Below are positions 13,406 through 23,200 of a stretch of 64,000 nucleotides of DNA, piece by piece. Position 1 is the first letter of the stretch, and each line of letters starts with the position of its first letter. Source of the DNA: Syngnathus acus (lineage: Eukaryota > Chordata > Actinopteri > Syngnathiformes > Syngnathidae); assembly GCF_901709675.1 (NCBI RefSeq), contig NC_051090.1, positions 8,699,842-8,763,841 of the forward strand. The letters are read 5' to 3'. The position numbers and the translations under genes were made by a program. A model generated the notes under the pieces. The model saw only the letters and a list, made by a program, of their open reading frames with translations. It did not search any database and had not been told where the DNA came from.

Positions 13406-13657
13406 GTACAAAAGAGTGCAGACGGCCATGTGGTACCAGGTTGAAATAGCCGACTGGTAAGTGATATGGGCTCTTACTCAGTAAGAGCTTGGTTCAATCC
13501 CCGGTGTGAGCATATATCGAAATGTGCTTTTAGAATTGGAACCTCACCTTGTATGCATATGCAAACAAATGCAAGTAATTATGTGTAAATACATAAGGTG
13601 GCCCCGCCCCCAAGTTGGCGGAGCAAACCAATGGATCACGCCCACTACCAAGGAGGC
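13406..13657 (+). repeat. tRNA-like module, left copy
   Basis: TAGCCGACTGG (13447-13457) fits the A-box consensus TRGYNNANNGG, and GGTTCAATCC (13491-13500) fits a B-box. They are separated by 33 bases, as in a type I tRNA gene. Between them lies a perfect 8-bp hairpin (13470-13488). The acceptor stem is not convincing, so this is a tRNA-derived sequence rather than a working tRNA. The same module is mirrored at about 15897-16121. Confidence 0.6.
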
Positions 13658-13776
13658 CTGTTAGTAGGTACACTTGAAAATGGCGGTGTACCTAATGGAG
13701 TGTCCAAGTGACGTCCCAGATCAAACAGCCAATCAGAAAGTGTGAGTGAGGGCGGGTGTGGCACTTTTCATTAAAC

Positions 13777-13975
13777 CAGGGGTGTCGACCTCCAGTCCTC
13801 GAGGGGCCGCGTTCCAATATGTTTTCCAAGTTGCCCTCGTTAAACACACCTGCGTGAAAAGTTTTGTTCATTTTCACGTTCTGCAGGAGCCCAACTTTTC
13901 ACACAGGTGCACTTAACGAGGGAATCTTGGAAAACATGTTGGAATGCGGCCCCAAGGACTAGAGCTTGACACCTG
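13777..13975 (+). mobile_element. hAT-type MITE, five copies within the array
   Basis: The 199-bp unit starts CAGGGGTGTCGACCTCCAGTCC and ends GGACTAGAGCTTGACACCTG. These are imperfect inverted termini with the CAGGGGTGTC signature of hAT elements. The interior is also partly self-complementary: TTCCAATATGTTTTCCAAG and CCTCGTTAA are mirrored by TTAACGAGG and CTTGGAAAACATGTTGGAA. Further copies lie at 14132-14330, 14487-14685, 14842-15040 and 15197-15395. It has no coding capacity. It evidently inserted once into a promoter-like unit and was then copied with it. Confidence 0.88.
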
Positions 13976-14062
13976 TGACCTTTGACCATGATATTTCCCT
14001 AATAAAGTGGCCTGTTATTAGGAACACCTAAAAATGGCGGTGTACCTAATGGAGTGTCCGAG

Positions 14063-14160
14063 TGACGTCACAGATCAAACAGCCAATCAGAAAGTGGGGG
14101 TGAGGGCGGGTGTGGCACTTTTCACTTAAACCAGGGGTGTCTACCTCCAGTCCTCGAGGG
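14063..14160 (+). promoter_or_regulatory. CRE + CCAAT + GC-box-like cassette (representative copy)
   Basis: The order is TGACGTCA (14063-14070, a perfect CREB/ATF palindrome), 12 bases, CCAAT, then GGGGGTGAGGGCGGGTGTGG, which includes a GGGCGGG box. The intact octamer also occurs at 12981, 14418, 14773, 15128, 15483 and 15640. Mutated forms occur at 13138 and 13709 and, inverted, near 16388. This spacing looks like a vertebrate proximal promoter. Whether it drives transcription is inference; no open frame or TATA box clearly follows. Confidence 0.5.
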
Positions 14161-15545
14161 GCCGCGTTCCAATATGTTTTCCAAGTTGCCCTCGTTAAAC
14201 ACACCTGCGTGAAAAGTTTTGTTCATTTTCACGTTCTGCAGGAGCCCAACTTTTCACACAGGTGCACTTAACGAGGGAATCTTGGAAAACATGTTGGAAT
14301 GCGGCCCCAAGGACTAGAGCTTGACACCTGTGACCTTTGACCATGATATTTCCCTAATAAAGTGGCCTGTTATTAGGAACACCTAAAAATGGCGGTGTAC
14401 CTAATGGAGTGTCCAAGTGACGTCACAGATCAAACAGCCAATCAGAAAGTGGGGGTGAGGGCGGGTGTGGCACTTTTCACTTAAACCAGGGGTGTCGACC
14501 TCCAGTCCTCGAGGGGCCGCGTTCCAATATGTTTTCCAAGTTGCCCTCGTTAAACACACCTGCGTGAAAAGTTTTGTTCATTTTCACGTTCTGCAGGAGC
14601 CCAACTTTTCACACAGGTGCACTTAACGAGGGAATCTTGGAAAACATGTTGGAATGCGGCCCCAAGGACTAGAGCTTGACACCTGTGACCTTTGACCATG
14701 ATATTTCCCTAATAAAGTGGCCTGTTATTAGGAACACCTAAAAATGGCGGTGTACCTAATGGAGTGTCCAAGTGACGTCACAGATCAAACAGCCAATCAG
14801 AAAGTGGGGGTGAGGGCGGGTGTGGCACTTTTCACTTAAACCAGGGGTGTCGACCTCCAGTCCTCGAGGGGCCGCGTTCCAATATGTTTTCCAAGTTGCC
14901 CTCGTTAAACACACCTGCGTGAAAAGTTTTGTTCATTTTCACGTTCTGCAGGAGCCCAACTTTTCACACAGGTGCACTTAACGAGGGAATCTTGGAAAAC
15001 ATGTTGGAATGCGGCCCCAAGGACTAGAGCTTGACACCTGTGACCTTTGACCATGATATTTCCCTAATAAAGTGGCCTGTTATTAGGAACACCTAAAAAT
15101 GGCGGTGTACCGAATGGAGTGTCCGAGTGACGTCACAGATCAAACAGCCAATCAGAAAGTGGGGGTGAGGGCGGGTGTGGCACTTTTCACTTAAACCAGG
15201 GGTGTCGACCTCCAGTCCTCGAGGGGCCGCGTTCCAATATGTTTTCCAAGTTGCCCTCGTTAAACACACCTGCGTGAAAAGTTTTGTTCATTTTCACGTT
15301 CTGCAGGAGCCCAACTTTTCACACAGGTGCACTTAACGAGGGAATCTTGGAAAACATGTTGGAATGCGGCCCCAAGGACTAGAGCTTGACACCTGTGACC
15401 TTTGACCATGATATTTCCCTAATAAAGTGGCCTGTTATTAGGAACACCTAAAAATGGCGGTGTACCTAATGGAGTGTCCGAGTGACGTCACAGATCAAAC
15501 AGCCAATCAGAAAGTGGGGGTGAGGGCGGGTGTGGCACTTTTCAC

Positions 15546-15760
15546 TTTCCGTGAAGCTTTGACCATGATTTTTCCCTAATGAAGTGGCCTGTGATTAGGT
15601 ACACCTGAAAATGGCGGTGTACCTAATGGAGTGTCCGAATGACGTCACAGATCAAACAGCCAATCAGGAGGTGGGGGTGGCACTTTTCACTTTCACTTAA
15701 GCTTTTTCCCTAATGAAGTGGCCTGTGATTAGGTACACCTCATGGACACTTCAATAGTAC
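15546..15760 (+). repeat. MITE-free 157-bp units at the right end of the array
   Basis: After 15545 the sequence reads TTCACTTTCCGTGAAGCTTTGACCATG, as in the arms, and continues into a further unit with TGACGTCA at 15640-15647 and a shortened GC-rich part. It closes with CATGGACACTTCAATAGTACACTACACGAGG, matching 13252-13280 in the left arm. This supports the view that the MITE-bearing unit arose from a MITE-free tandem pair. Confidence 0.8.
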
Positions 15761-15896
15761 ACTACACGAGGTAAAATAATAATAATAATAAATAGGAACC
15801 ACATACCCTACTTTGAATCCCTAACCCTTGCTTTAAACCCTACTTTGAAACCCTAACTCTCTTCGCCCCGCCCCCTATACTATTGGATTTCACCCC
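15761..15896. repeat. Short CCCTAA-like tandem segment
   Basis: An AAT run (15776-15795) is followed by two copies, 33 bp apart, of ACCCTACTTTGAA..CCCTAAC (starting at 15804 and 15837). It resembles a degenerate telomere-type CCCTAA sequence but is too short and irregular to call an interstitial telomere. It sits just inside the right arm and has no mirror copy on the left. Confidence 0.5.
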
Positions 15897-16011
15897 GCCT
15901 CCTTGGTAGTGGGCGTGATCCATTAGTTTGCTCCGCCACCTTATGTATTTACACATAATTACTTGCATTTGTTTGCATAAGCATACAAAGCGAGGTTCCA
16001 CACATTTAGGG

Positions 16012-16094
16012 ATATGCTCATACCTGGGATCGAACCAAGTCCGTACCGAGTAAGAGCCCATATCACTTACCAGTCGGCTATTTCGACCTGGTAC
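16012..16094 (-). repeat. tRNA-like module, right (mirrored) copy
   Basis: On the minus strand, TAGCCGACTGG (16070-16080) and GGTTCGATCCC (16026-16036) are again separated by 33 bases. The B-box here matches the tRNA consensus better than the left copy does. The region between them has lost the perfect hairpin of the left copy. The two copies therefore differ at sites that could indicate which is ancestral. Confidence 0.6.
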
Positions 16095-16722
16095 CACATG
16101 GCAGTCTGCACTCTTTTGTACTAGTGATGTGCATTCCAGTACTCAGGTGAACTGAATCTTTAGAATCGGTTCACTCAAAAGGTTTGTTCAACAGAATCGT
16201 TCGCTACACTTTCTTATTTATTTATTTATTTATTCATTTTACCTTGTGTAGTGTACCTATTGAAATGTCCATGAGGTGTACCTAATCACAGGCCACTTCA
16301 TTAGGGAAAAATCATGGTCAAAGCTTCACGGAAAGTGAAAAGTGCCACACCCGCCCTCACCCTCACTTTCTGATTGGCTGTTTGATCTGTGACATTGGGA
16401 CACTCTATTAGGTACACCGCCATTTTCAGGTTCGTTCGCGAAGATTCACGAGTAAATGACAGACAGCGCTGCTCCTACGCCAGCCGACACACTTTATGCC
16501 GACATTGATGTTTTAATTTTGGATTTGTTGGATTGGAGTTGATGGTGTTATTATATCGAATGTGTTTGTGTTTGAATAAAAGGTTGAAAAAAAATCCGTT
16601 ATGCTGACATTTGTTATTTTGGGGGACACCAACTCATATAACAACGTAAAACACATATTGTCATATAAAGCAGTTAACCAAATGTCAGATTTTTATGTTT
16701 TAATTGGCGAATATATAAACAA

Positions 16723-17014
16723 GGAATAAAACACCAGACAAGTTTTAACATAAATGTTTATTAAAATAATAATAATATTAAAAGTAAATTTCAAACCAGC
16801 AATCCAAAGTGAAATTGCAGTAGATATATTGGATAACAATATTTAGGCGTATATATACATATAAACACGGAATAAAACACCAGACAAGTTTTAACATAAA
16901 TGTTTATTAAAATAATAATAATAATCATATTAAAAATAAATTTCAAACCAGCAACCCAATGTGAAATTGCAGTAGATATATTGGATAGCAATATTTAGCC
17001 GTATATATGCATAC
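16723..17014. repeat. 146-bp tandem duplication in the right arm
   Basis: GGAATAAAACACCAGACAAG starts at 16723 and again at 16869. Both copies continue through TTTCAAACCAGCAA-CCAA-GTGAAATTGCAGTAGATATATTGGAT. The left arm has only one copy, so the duplication arose after the arms separated, or was lost on the left. Confidence 0.9.
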
Positions 17015-17693
17015 ACGTTATTTAAAAACTACTATAAGTGTTATAAAATCAAGATTACCCAAAGAGAAGCATAATCTCCCCGTTGTTGCATAACGTCGCA
17101 TCCCTTCATGCAATAAAGTTAGCCGTTAGCTTGGAGAAAACGGGCATAAAAGAAGTGGTGTTTCAGTGAGTGGTTCATTCTTTCCTTGGCAAATTGTATA
17201 TCTACATTCTGGCTTACATACTTCACGCCAGGAGGGAAACGCAACACGTTCACTGACGGATCCGTTGATGCACGGGAAGGCAGTTCACTCGACTTCACTG
17301 ACTCGTTCGCGAACGGGAAAGTCAGGATTCGTTCCCTCACTGATCCGTTCTCGCGATGAACTGGAAATGCGAATCACTCACTGATTTGTTCACTCACAGA
17401 TTCGTTTGTTGGTGAACGGGAAATGTAATTCACGACTCGTTCGTGAACAGGAAGTTACGTCATTTTCTTCTTCGTTTTGTTTTACGGCGAGGTGGTACCA
17501 GCTTCAATGGGCATTACCGACACCTACTGGTTGAAGTCATATGAACTGAAAAAAGAACGAATCACTCTCGTTCACTGAAAGAATTCGTTCTTTTGAACGA
17601 ATCGTTCACTCACGAGCCAACACTAGTGACTATTACATGGTTTTGTGTTGTTAGAGCTGAAAGTGCAGGTGTGGCCCCAACACTTGTTATTCA

Positions 17694-18016
17694 CAGGGGT
17701 GTCAAACTCGTTTTCGCGGGCCGCATTGTAGTCATAGCTTCTTTCGGAGGGCCATTATGACTGTCAACCCAAATAAATGTATGAGCACCCCATATTATAT
17801 ACAGTAAAAGCTACAAAACAAACTGACAAATAACTAATTTTCAAATCAGATGAGTAAAAACTGGTCAAATATTTGGAAAAAAAGATATTAAAAGTGAAGA
17901 CAATTTGCAATTCTAGTAATGACACACGAATTTGATGCACAATTTGTCTTCGCGGGCCACATAAAATGATGTGGCGGGCTGTATCTGGCCCCTGGGCCTT
18001 GAGTTTGATAGCTTTG
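17694..18016 (-). mobile_element. Non-autonomous hAT-like element, copy 2
   Basis: It starts with an intact CAGGGGTGTCAAACTCGTTTTCGCGGGCC terminus and ends with a decayed GAGTTTGATAGCTTTG. The interior is the reverse complement of the copy at 3534-3886. The flanking 8 bases do not match, so no target duplication is visible. The open frames at 17888-18210 are shadows of this repeat. Confidence 0.85.
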
Positions 18017-18630
18017 ATTTACAACAAGGAACGTGCACACACACAAACTCACACACAGACATGCACACGATGCTGTTTTCACCAGTGACAATTTGTAGTG
18101 TGATTGTCAGAAGTGTGCCAAAGAAATCATGTCTCATAAATATGAATATGAGGCTTGGGCATTTGCAAATACAAGAAACTACTAATGAAGCAGCTTATAA
18201 ACATCTGTGATAAAATGTAGTTGCTTTAAGAGCCCTTTTATCGTATCTGTTGGTTCTAAATGACCAGCATTTGGAATCCAGAAGCCTGCAATCGTTTTCT
18301 TATATAAGTATATTGCATGCATGGTAATTTTGTTAGCTTGATGTTAATTAAATGTCACGGCTATTTTTCACATTTTCATCTGTAGTTGTATCTTCCAATT
18401 TTCCACCTCACAAAGCCCAACTTATTCAATTAGAGTTGAGAACAAGTTAGTAATGGTGACTGGTGTTCACTTGCACCCTTTGTTTACCTTCTCTAACAGA
18501 TTAGGAACCAAAGATCTGTTTTGATTCCTTTGGACGATGCTTGTCACCTTAATGACTCTTAATCGCATAAATCAAACTAAAAGCAGATTATAATAAATAT
18601 TTCTCACATTATCACACTATACAGTAAGAC
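18017..18630. other. Non-coding spacer
   Basis: A short CA-rich piece near 18035-18060 is followed by unique AT-rich sequence. No gene or RNA was recognised. Confidence 0.5.
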
Positions 18631-18989
18631 TTCCATCCGTCCGTTTTTTATACCGCTTGTCCCTACGGGGGTCGTGGATGTGCTGGAGCCTATCCCAGCA
18701 GTCATCGGGCAGTAGGCGGGGGACACCCTGAACCGGTTGCCAGCCAGTCACAGGGCGCACAGAAACAAACAACCATCCACACTCGCACTCAGACCTAGGG
18801 GCAATTTGGAGTGCTCAATCAGCCTACCATGCACGTTTTTTAGGATGTGGGAGGAAACCGGAGTGTCCGGAGAAAACCCAGGCGGCTACGGGGAGAACAT
18901 GCAAACTCCACACAGGGAGGGCCGGAGGTGAAATCGAACCCGCACCCTCCTAACTGTGAGGTGGACGTGCTAACCAGTGCGTCACCGTG
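18631..18989 (-). mobile_element. tRNA-derived SINE, best-preserved copy, minus strand
   Basis: Read on the minus strand it begins CACGGTGACGCACTGGTTAGCACG, an A-box-like head, and then has GGGTTCGATTTC as a B-box. The body follows: GCATGTTCTCCCCGTAGCC, GGGTTTTCTCCGGACACTCC, AGGCTCCAGCACATCCACGACC. The tail is ATAAAAAACGGACGGATGG. The ATGGATGG-type tail and this body are typical of an abundant teleost repeat; the exact family name is not certain. It is nearly full length. The copies at 4040 and 54760 are shorter and more decayed. Confidence 0.85.
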
Positions 18990-19329
18990 AAAAATGTTTA
19001 TTAACTCAAGCATGTTAGCGTGTCTTAATTGTCTGAAAAGTAGTTGTGCTGGAGATGCGTGGATTCCACCCACCAGATATGTGATAAAAAGCTCCATTTA
19101 TCTAGGGCAAATAATGCAAAGAGAGTAGCAATTGCGTCGACAGCAGCTTTCAAGCCCATAAACCTCATTTGCATGTTTAACTTTCTGCATCCTCAGAACT
19201 CTGTGACACACTGGTGAGTTTGTCTTCTGCCTCATCACACTAAATTTCCAAACGGATTACCCTCACCGACACCCCCCACCAATCTCTGACACGTGGGTAA
19301 GAAACAGATTCGATTAAAAAAATTAATAA
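18990..19329. other. Non-coding spacer
   Basis: Unique sequence right of the SINE, with no recognisable exon or repeat. Confidence 0.45.
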
Positions 19330-19560
19330 ATAATAAGTCACAGGGCCGCTTGTCAAGGCGCGATTGCTAATCTGTGAGGGAGGATTTGAATAAATCCTCA
19401 GTGGCTCTGTGCTCTCTCTTTCTCATCACTTTTCAGTCTCTCTCATCCCTCTCTTGGCGGCCGCCGAAGAAGGAGAGCGCGCTTTCGAGAGCCCATCGCG
19501 CTAAGTGAGATTAATTTCAACATCATAAATAACTGGGAGCAAGTCACAGGGGGGAGCTCA
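19330..19560. promoter_or_regulatory. Candidate regulatory element with a small CpG cluster
   Basis: Eight CpGs fall within 47 bases (19456-19502), in DNA that is otherwise CpG-poor. They include the 10-base palindrome GGCGGCCGCC (19456-19465). On both sides are AT-rich homeodomain-like motifs (GATTAATTTC, AAATTAATAAAT). There is no open frame, microsatellite or transposon signature. An enhancer role for the downstream nr5a2 gene is inference from composition only. Confidence 0.25.
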
Positions 19561-20225
19561 AAGTGTGCGTTGCCTTACACTAACAAATGTATTTGACTTT
19601 GCTTTACCATTTCAATCCATGCTTTTAATCCGGTCTTTGTTTTTGTGCAGTTTTAAAAGAACCAAGCTGGGATTTCTCATTATGACATGCTGGCTGCTTT
19701 GTCTCTGTTAGTCATTTAATGGGTTCCTTAGTGGCGTCTAATAAACAACCTGACCTCTATTGTGATAATCATCGTTATCCTTCTGAGTGACATATTTCTA
19801 ACCTAGTTATGGTGTGAATCAGCATGGCTGAAAGGAGTGTGAACAATTTGAATTAAATTGCTTTATTAGCAGTTTCTTTTCTGTCACCATTTGACCTTGG
19901 GGCACATTTCAGACAAATATTAACAACCTATTCCAGACTGTTTTTTTACTCTACAGAAGATCATGTTCCGATCTGAACAGACACTCCTAACAATTAATTT
20001 TTTTATAGACACATTTACTTATTCTTATAATGATTAATTTTTTTAATAATCATAACAATTTCTTTTTTTAATAATCGTAACAAATTATTTATTCTCATAA
20101 CAATTTATTTTTTTATAGACACATTTATTTATTGTTATTAGAGTAAGTAATGCACATTTTCCAGCACTTCCAGGATTTATAAACATAATGTCATAAAGGA
20201 ATGCAGGAAGGATACATAGCGAGCA

Positions 20226-20274
<49 letters not shown>

Positions 20275-23200
20275 GTATTGTATAATTATCCTTAAAAATA
20301 TTTGATCTGTGTGTAAAATCTAAAAAGGTTCCTGATGTCATTCTGTGTCATGGAGTTGTTTCCAAAATCCATGTAGTGATTTGAGATTGGATATTTTCCC
20401 CCACGGACTTCTGTCAGAGTTGTGTCTCAGTTAGGGTACCCAGCATGCTAAATCCTTTTGCATGTGACTGACAATCGTCAGTGGCCGGTGTGCACATACA
20501 CACACATACATACATATACACACACACACACTCACAATATGCTGTGCTCGACAACACAACAAGCAATGTCAGATTTAAGAATACACGATTCCCTGAGCAG
20601 AAAAGCTCCGCAAACATAACGGCCCCAAAAAAGAAAACAATCGTCCGAGCACCAATGTAATTTAAACAGGATTGACCTCAACTTTAACATCCCGCCTCGG
20701 TATCTGACTTTGCGTGCGTTGGGTCTCTATTTATATGTGGATGTCAGGGCCTGTTCCGCCTTGTTTACAGTTAAGGGGATGAAAATGAGCAGGCAAATAG
20801 TGCTCTTTTATAAGCCTGTTTATACATGCTAATACCGAAGGCTGTTTTGCAACCACAGCAGCACCACTGGATGTGACTCAATCAACACGACGGCACTTCA
20901 GCCCACTTGACACACACACACACACACAGACATACATATCATCACCACCAAGAACGAAAATACATTTTAACACATGTCTAAATGTTAGGTGGTGACTGAT
21001 ATCGAGTGACCTTTTAAATCAAGTATTTGAAACATACCTTTGAAGCCTTTTTGTAGTGTTTTGTTCCTCCTGCATTTAATTTACATGGCTATTCCAATAC
21101 TTTCAGGGTATGACAGCTCTTGAAGTTATACTAATACCATACTCTGTCTTAATTCGTTTGCTATAATCTCCCCAGCGACTTTGAAAAATTCTCACATGGA
21201 AACATTATGGGCTGATGTTAAAGGAGCGTCTTATGTGCTTCCTGGCTTTTCATGACTTGAATTATTTAACTGAGATTAACTCTACCTTAAATGTACGCTT
21301 AGTGCACTAAAGGATATTGAAGTGTTTTTTATACATGTGCAACAAGAAATGTGGCGTACACTTCAGATGTCGTCATGTCTATGAAAGACACACTATACAA
21401 CTCCGATTGACCACATATTTGTTCATAATGCCACAATCTTGAAAAATTCATCCATCAATAAAAAGTAATCATATTAAACAAACAATTGTCATTTCATTTC
21501 CCACTGTTCTATTCTTTACATGGTTAAAAGATCCCTATTGTCTTGGCAAGTTTCAGTCAAGTCTATCCCGAGGCGTGGGAATATATCTGCATATATCCCA
21601 GTGTCAATCACCTTAAAATCACCTACAAGTTGAAATCTTCTTGAGAGTCTTGTCAGAGTCAGACTTTATTGACATAGACAGGGCAGATGTGTCCAATGGG
21701 GCCCTATGCGTATCTGGGATGTGTGCTTTCACAGTGGGAGAGACACCCAGGCAACCTCCCCTGCCTTCACGTCATGTGACCAAACAAAAGCATTGAGCCA
21801 ACACTTCTTGACAAGAAGAACATAAGTAATAAAAAGTATGTGGTTTTACACCAGCCTTGAACACCCTCCAGGTAACAAGAAATGACAGCTTGTTAGACTT
21901 TCTTCCTCAATTCATTCACCATGATGACTTTATGAAAGCATAAAAGTTGATTACTGATTTAAATTGTGTTGATATAATATCAACAACTTTAAAAGAATGA
22001 TACATACTGGTATTATTAACAAGGCTTTACTGTGCAGTCGTGTGGGGCCGGAAGCAAAATAAAATGCACGGCTTGGCAGCAACAATGAGGAATAGTGTCG
22101 ATTCAGCCTCAACACATTGCTGGCTAAAGAAGATTTATTGCACATAAACATGACTTCTGCTCAGCATTAATAGTTTCGGGGCTTTACAAATAGACAGCGC
22201 GACCAGTAATTACAAATAAGCCTTGGTAAAACTATAAGGCTACATTTACACTATGTTCCCAGCGACCACCGCGGTCCAGTTTTAGGCCACAAAATGGGAT
22301 GGTGAGATGTGCTGAGCAAACGTGTTGGGCCGTGTTTACTGTGGAAGTTTTTTAAAGACTTTGCTACCAGATGAGAAACCTAGTTGACTGTTGACAGTGC
22401 ATGCAACTAAACCTGACATTAGATAATAGGGTGTATCAAAACTCGGACGTAGGGATGGAAAGCAGGTTTTTCCCAGCATCGCACTCTTGCCACCTATTCA
22501 CCTGTTCATAATGCTGTTGTTGTGACCCATGATTTTAGTGGTAACAGCATATTTCAGCAATCATCGCAGTATCTATTGTGCCCTTATTACTTTTGAGGTT
22601 GCTCAAGATATTTTAAGGCTTAGTCTGCCATGAATATTTAGTGACAGGACTAAATATGTGATTTGCTATTCAAAGGTCCTCTCAAGAACGGGCAGCCCGT
22701 TTTTATTATTTGTCCTCTGACACTGTTAAAAAAAAAAAAGAGAATGCAAATCCCAGAAGGCGTCTTTCTTAAGACCATAATTCACAGCATGATTCAAAGT
22801 CAAGCTTTATATAAGGGGGATTTAGCTGTAATGTCATGACAGTTACCCAATTAGGTCATCTAGGGGTGAAGTCATCACTTGGGGCTTCAGCCTACCATGA
22901 AACTGGGAATGCTTCGAGCTCCTCACTGAAGGAAAAAAAATGGGTAAGATAAGAAATATGCAGCACCACTGATGTTGGTTCGATTGACATTTATTGTGAT
23001 ACATCCATATGGGCAATTGGAGCAATACACTACCAATAATACTAATATTCATTAGCAATTAGGCTTTGCATTATTTGAATGGGCCTCAGTTTTTAAGACA
23101 TGGGTGACCATTAAACGAAAACATAAGAATGAGCCCACTTTTCTGATGATTTGCTTGTTTACAGAATTTGGATGTGTCACACAAGAGCATCTATGTCTGC

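Larger units (their letters stand above)
11880..13657 (+). repeat. Left arm of a 5.75-kb inverted repeat
   Basis: It begins CACTAGTGTTGGCTCGTGAGTGAACGA and carries many GTTCACGAACGAGTC/GAACGAATC-type motifs. An AT-rich section with AATAAACATTTATGTT follows, then two 157-bp promoter-like units (about 12953-13262). The hAT-like terminus ending at 13405 comes next, then a tRNA-like module. The reverse complement is found at 15897-17628 in the same order with only scattered differences. No transposase frame is present. The minus-strand frame at 12144-12341 recurs in the other arm and merely reads the subterminal repeats. Confidence 0.9.
13658..15545 (+). repeat. Tandem array of five 355-bp units
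   Basis: The landmark TGACCTTTGACCATGATATTTCCC recurs at 13976, 14331, 14686, 15041 and 15396, exactly 355 bp apart each time. Each unit has about 156 bp of the promoter-like unit and a 199-bp MITE. The copies differ by only a few bases (for example GTCGACC against GTCTACC), so the amplification is recent or the copies are kept alike by gene conversion. It occupies the centre of the large inverted repeat. The first unit is partial and diverged on its left. The last MITE ends at 15395, and the array ends when the sequence reverts to the MITE-free form. Confidence 0.95.
15897..17628 (-). repeat. Right arm of the 5.75-kb inverted repeat
   Basis: This is the reverse complement of 11880-13657. 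It contains, in mirrored order, the tRNA-like module, the TAGTGATGTGCATTCCAGT terminus at 16122, one promoter-like unit, the AT-rich section and the subterminal GAACGAATC motifs. It ends CGAGCCAACACTAGTG. Differences include loss of one 157-bp unit and a 146-bp duplication near 16723-17014. CACTAGTG is its own reverse complement, so it may be part of the terminus or an 8-bp target duplication present at both ends (11880-11887 and 17621-17628). Confidence 0.9.

Noticed and set aside
13430-13512. Functional tRNA gene
   Set aside because: The A and B boxes fit, but no convincing acceptor stem or normal anticodon loop (U before the anticodon) is present.
13658-15545. CRISPR-like array
   Set aside because: The units are 355 bp with no short repeat/variable spacer pattern, and the genome is vertebrate.
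21648-21790. Possible exon or SINE fragment (CAGAGTCAGACTTTATTGACA and a GC-rich follow-on)
   Set aside because: No open frame with splice sites and no second copy in the window.
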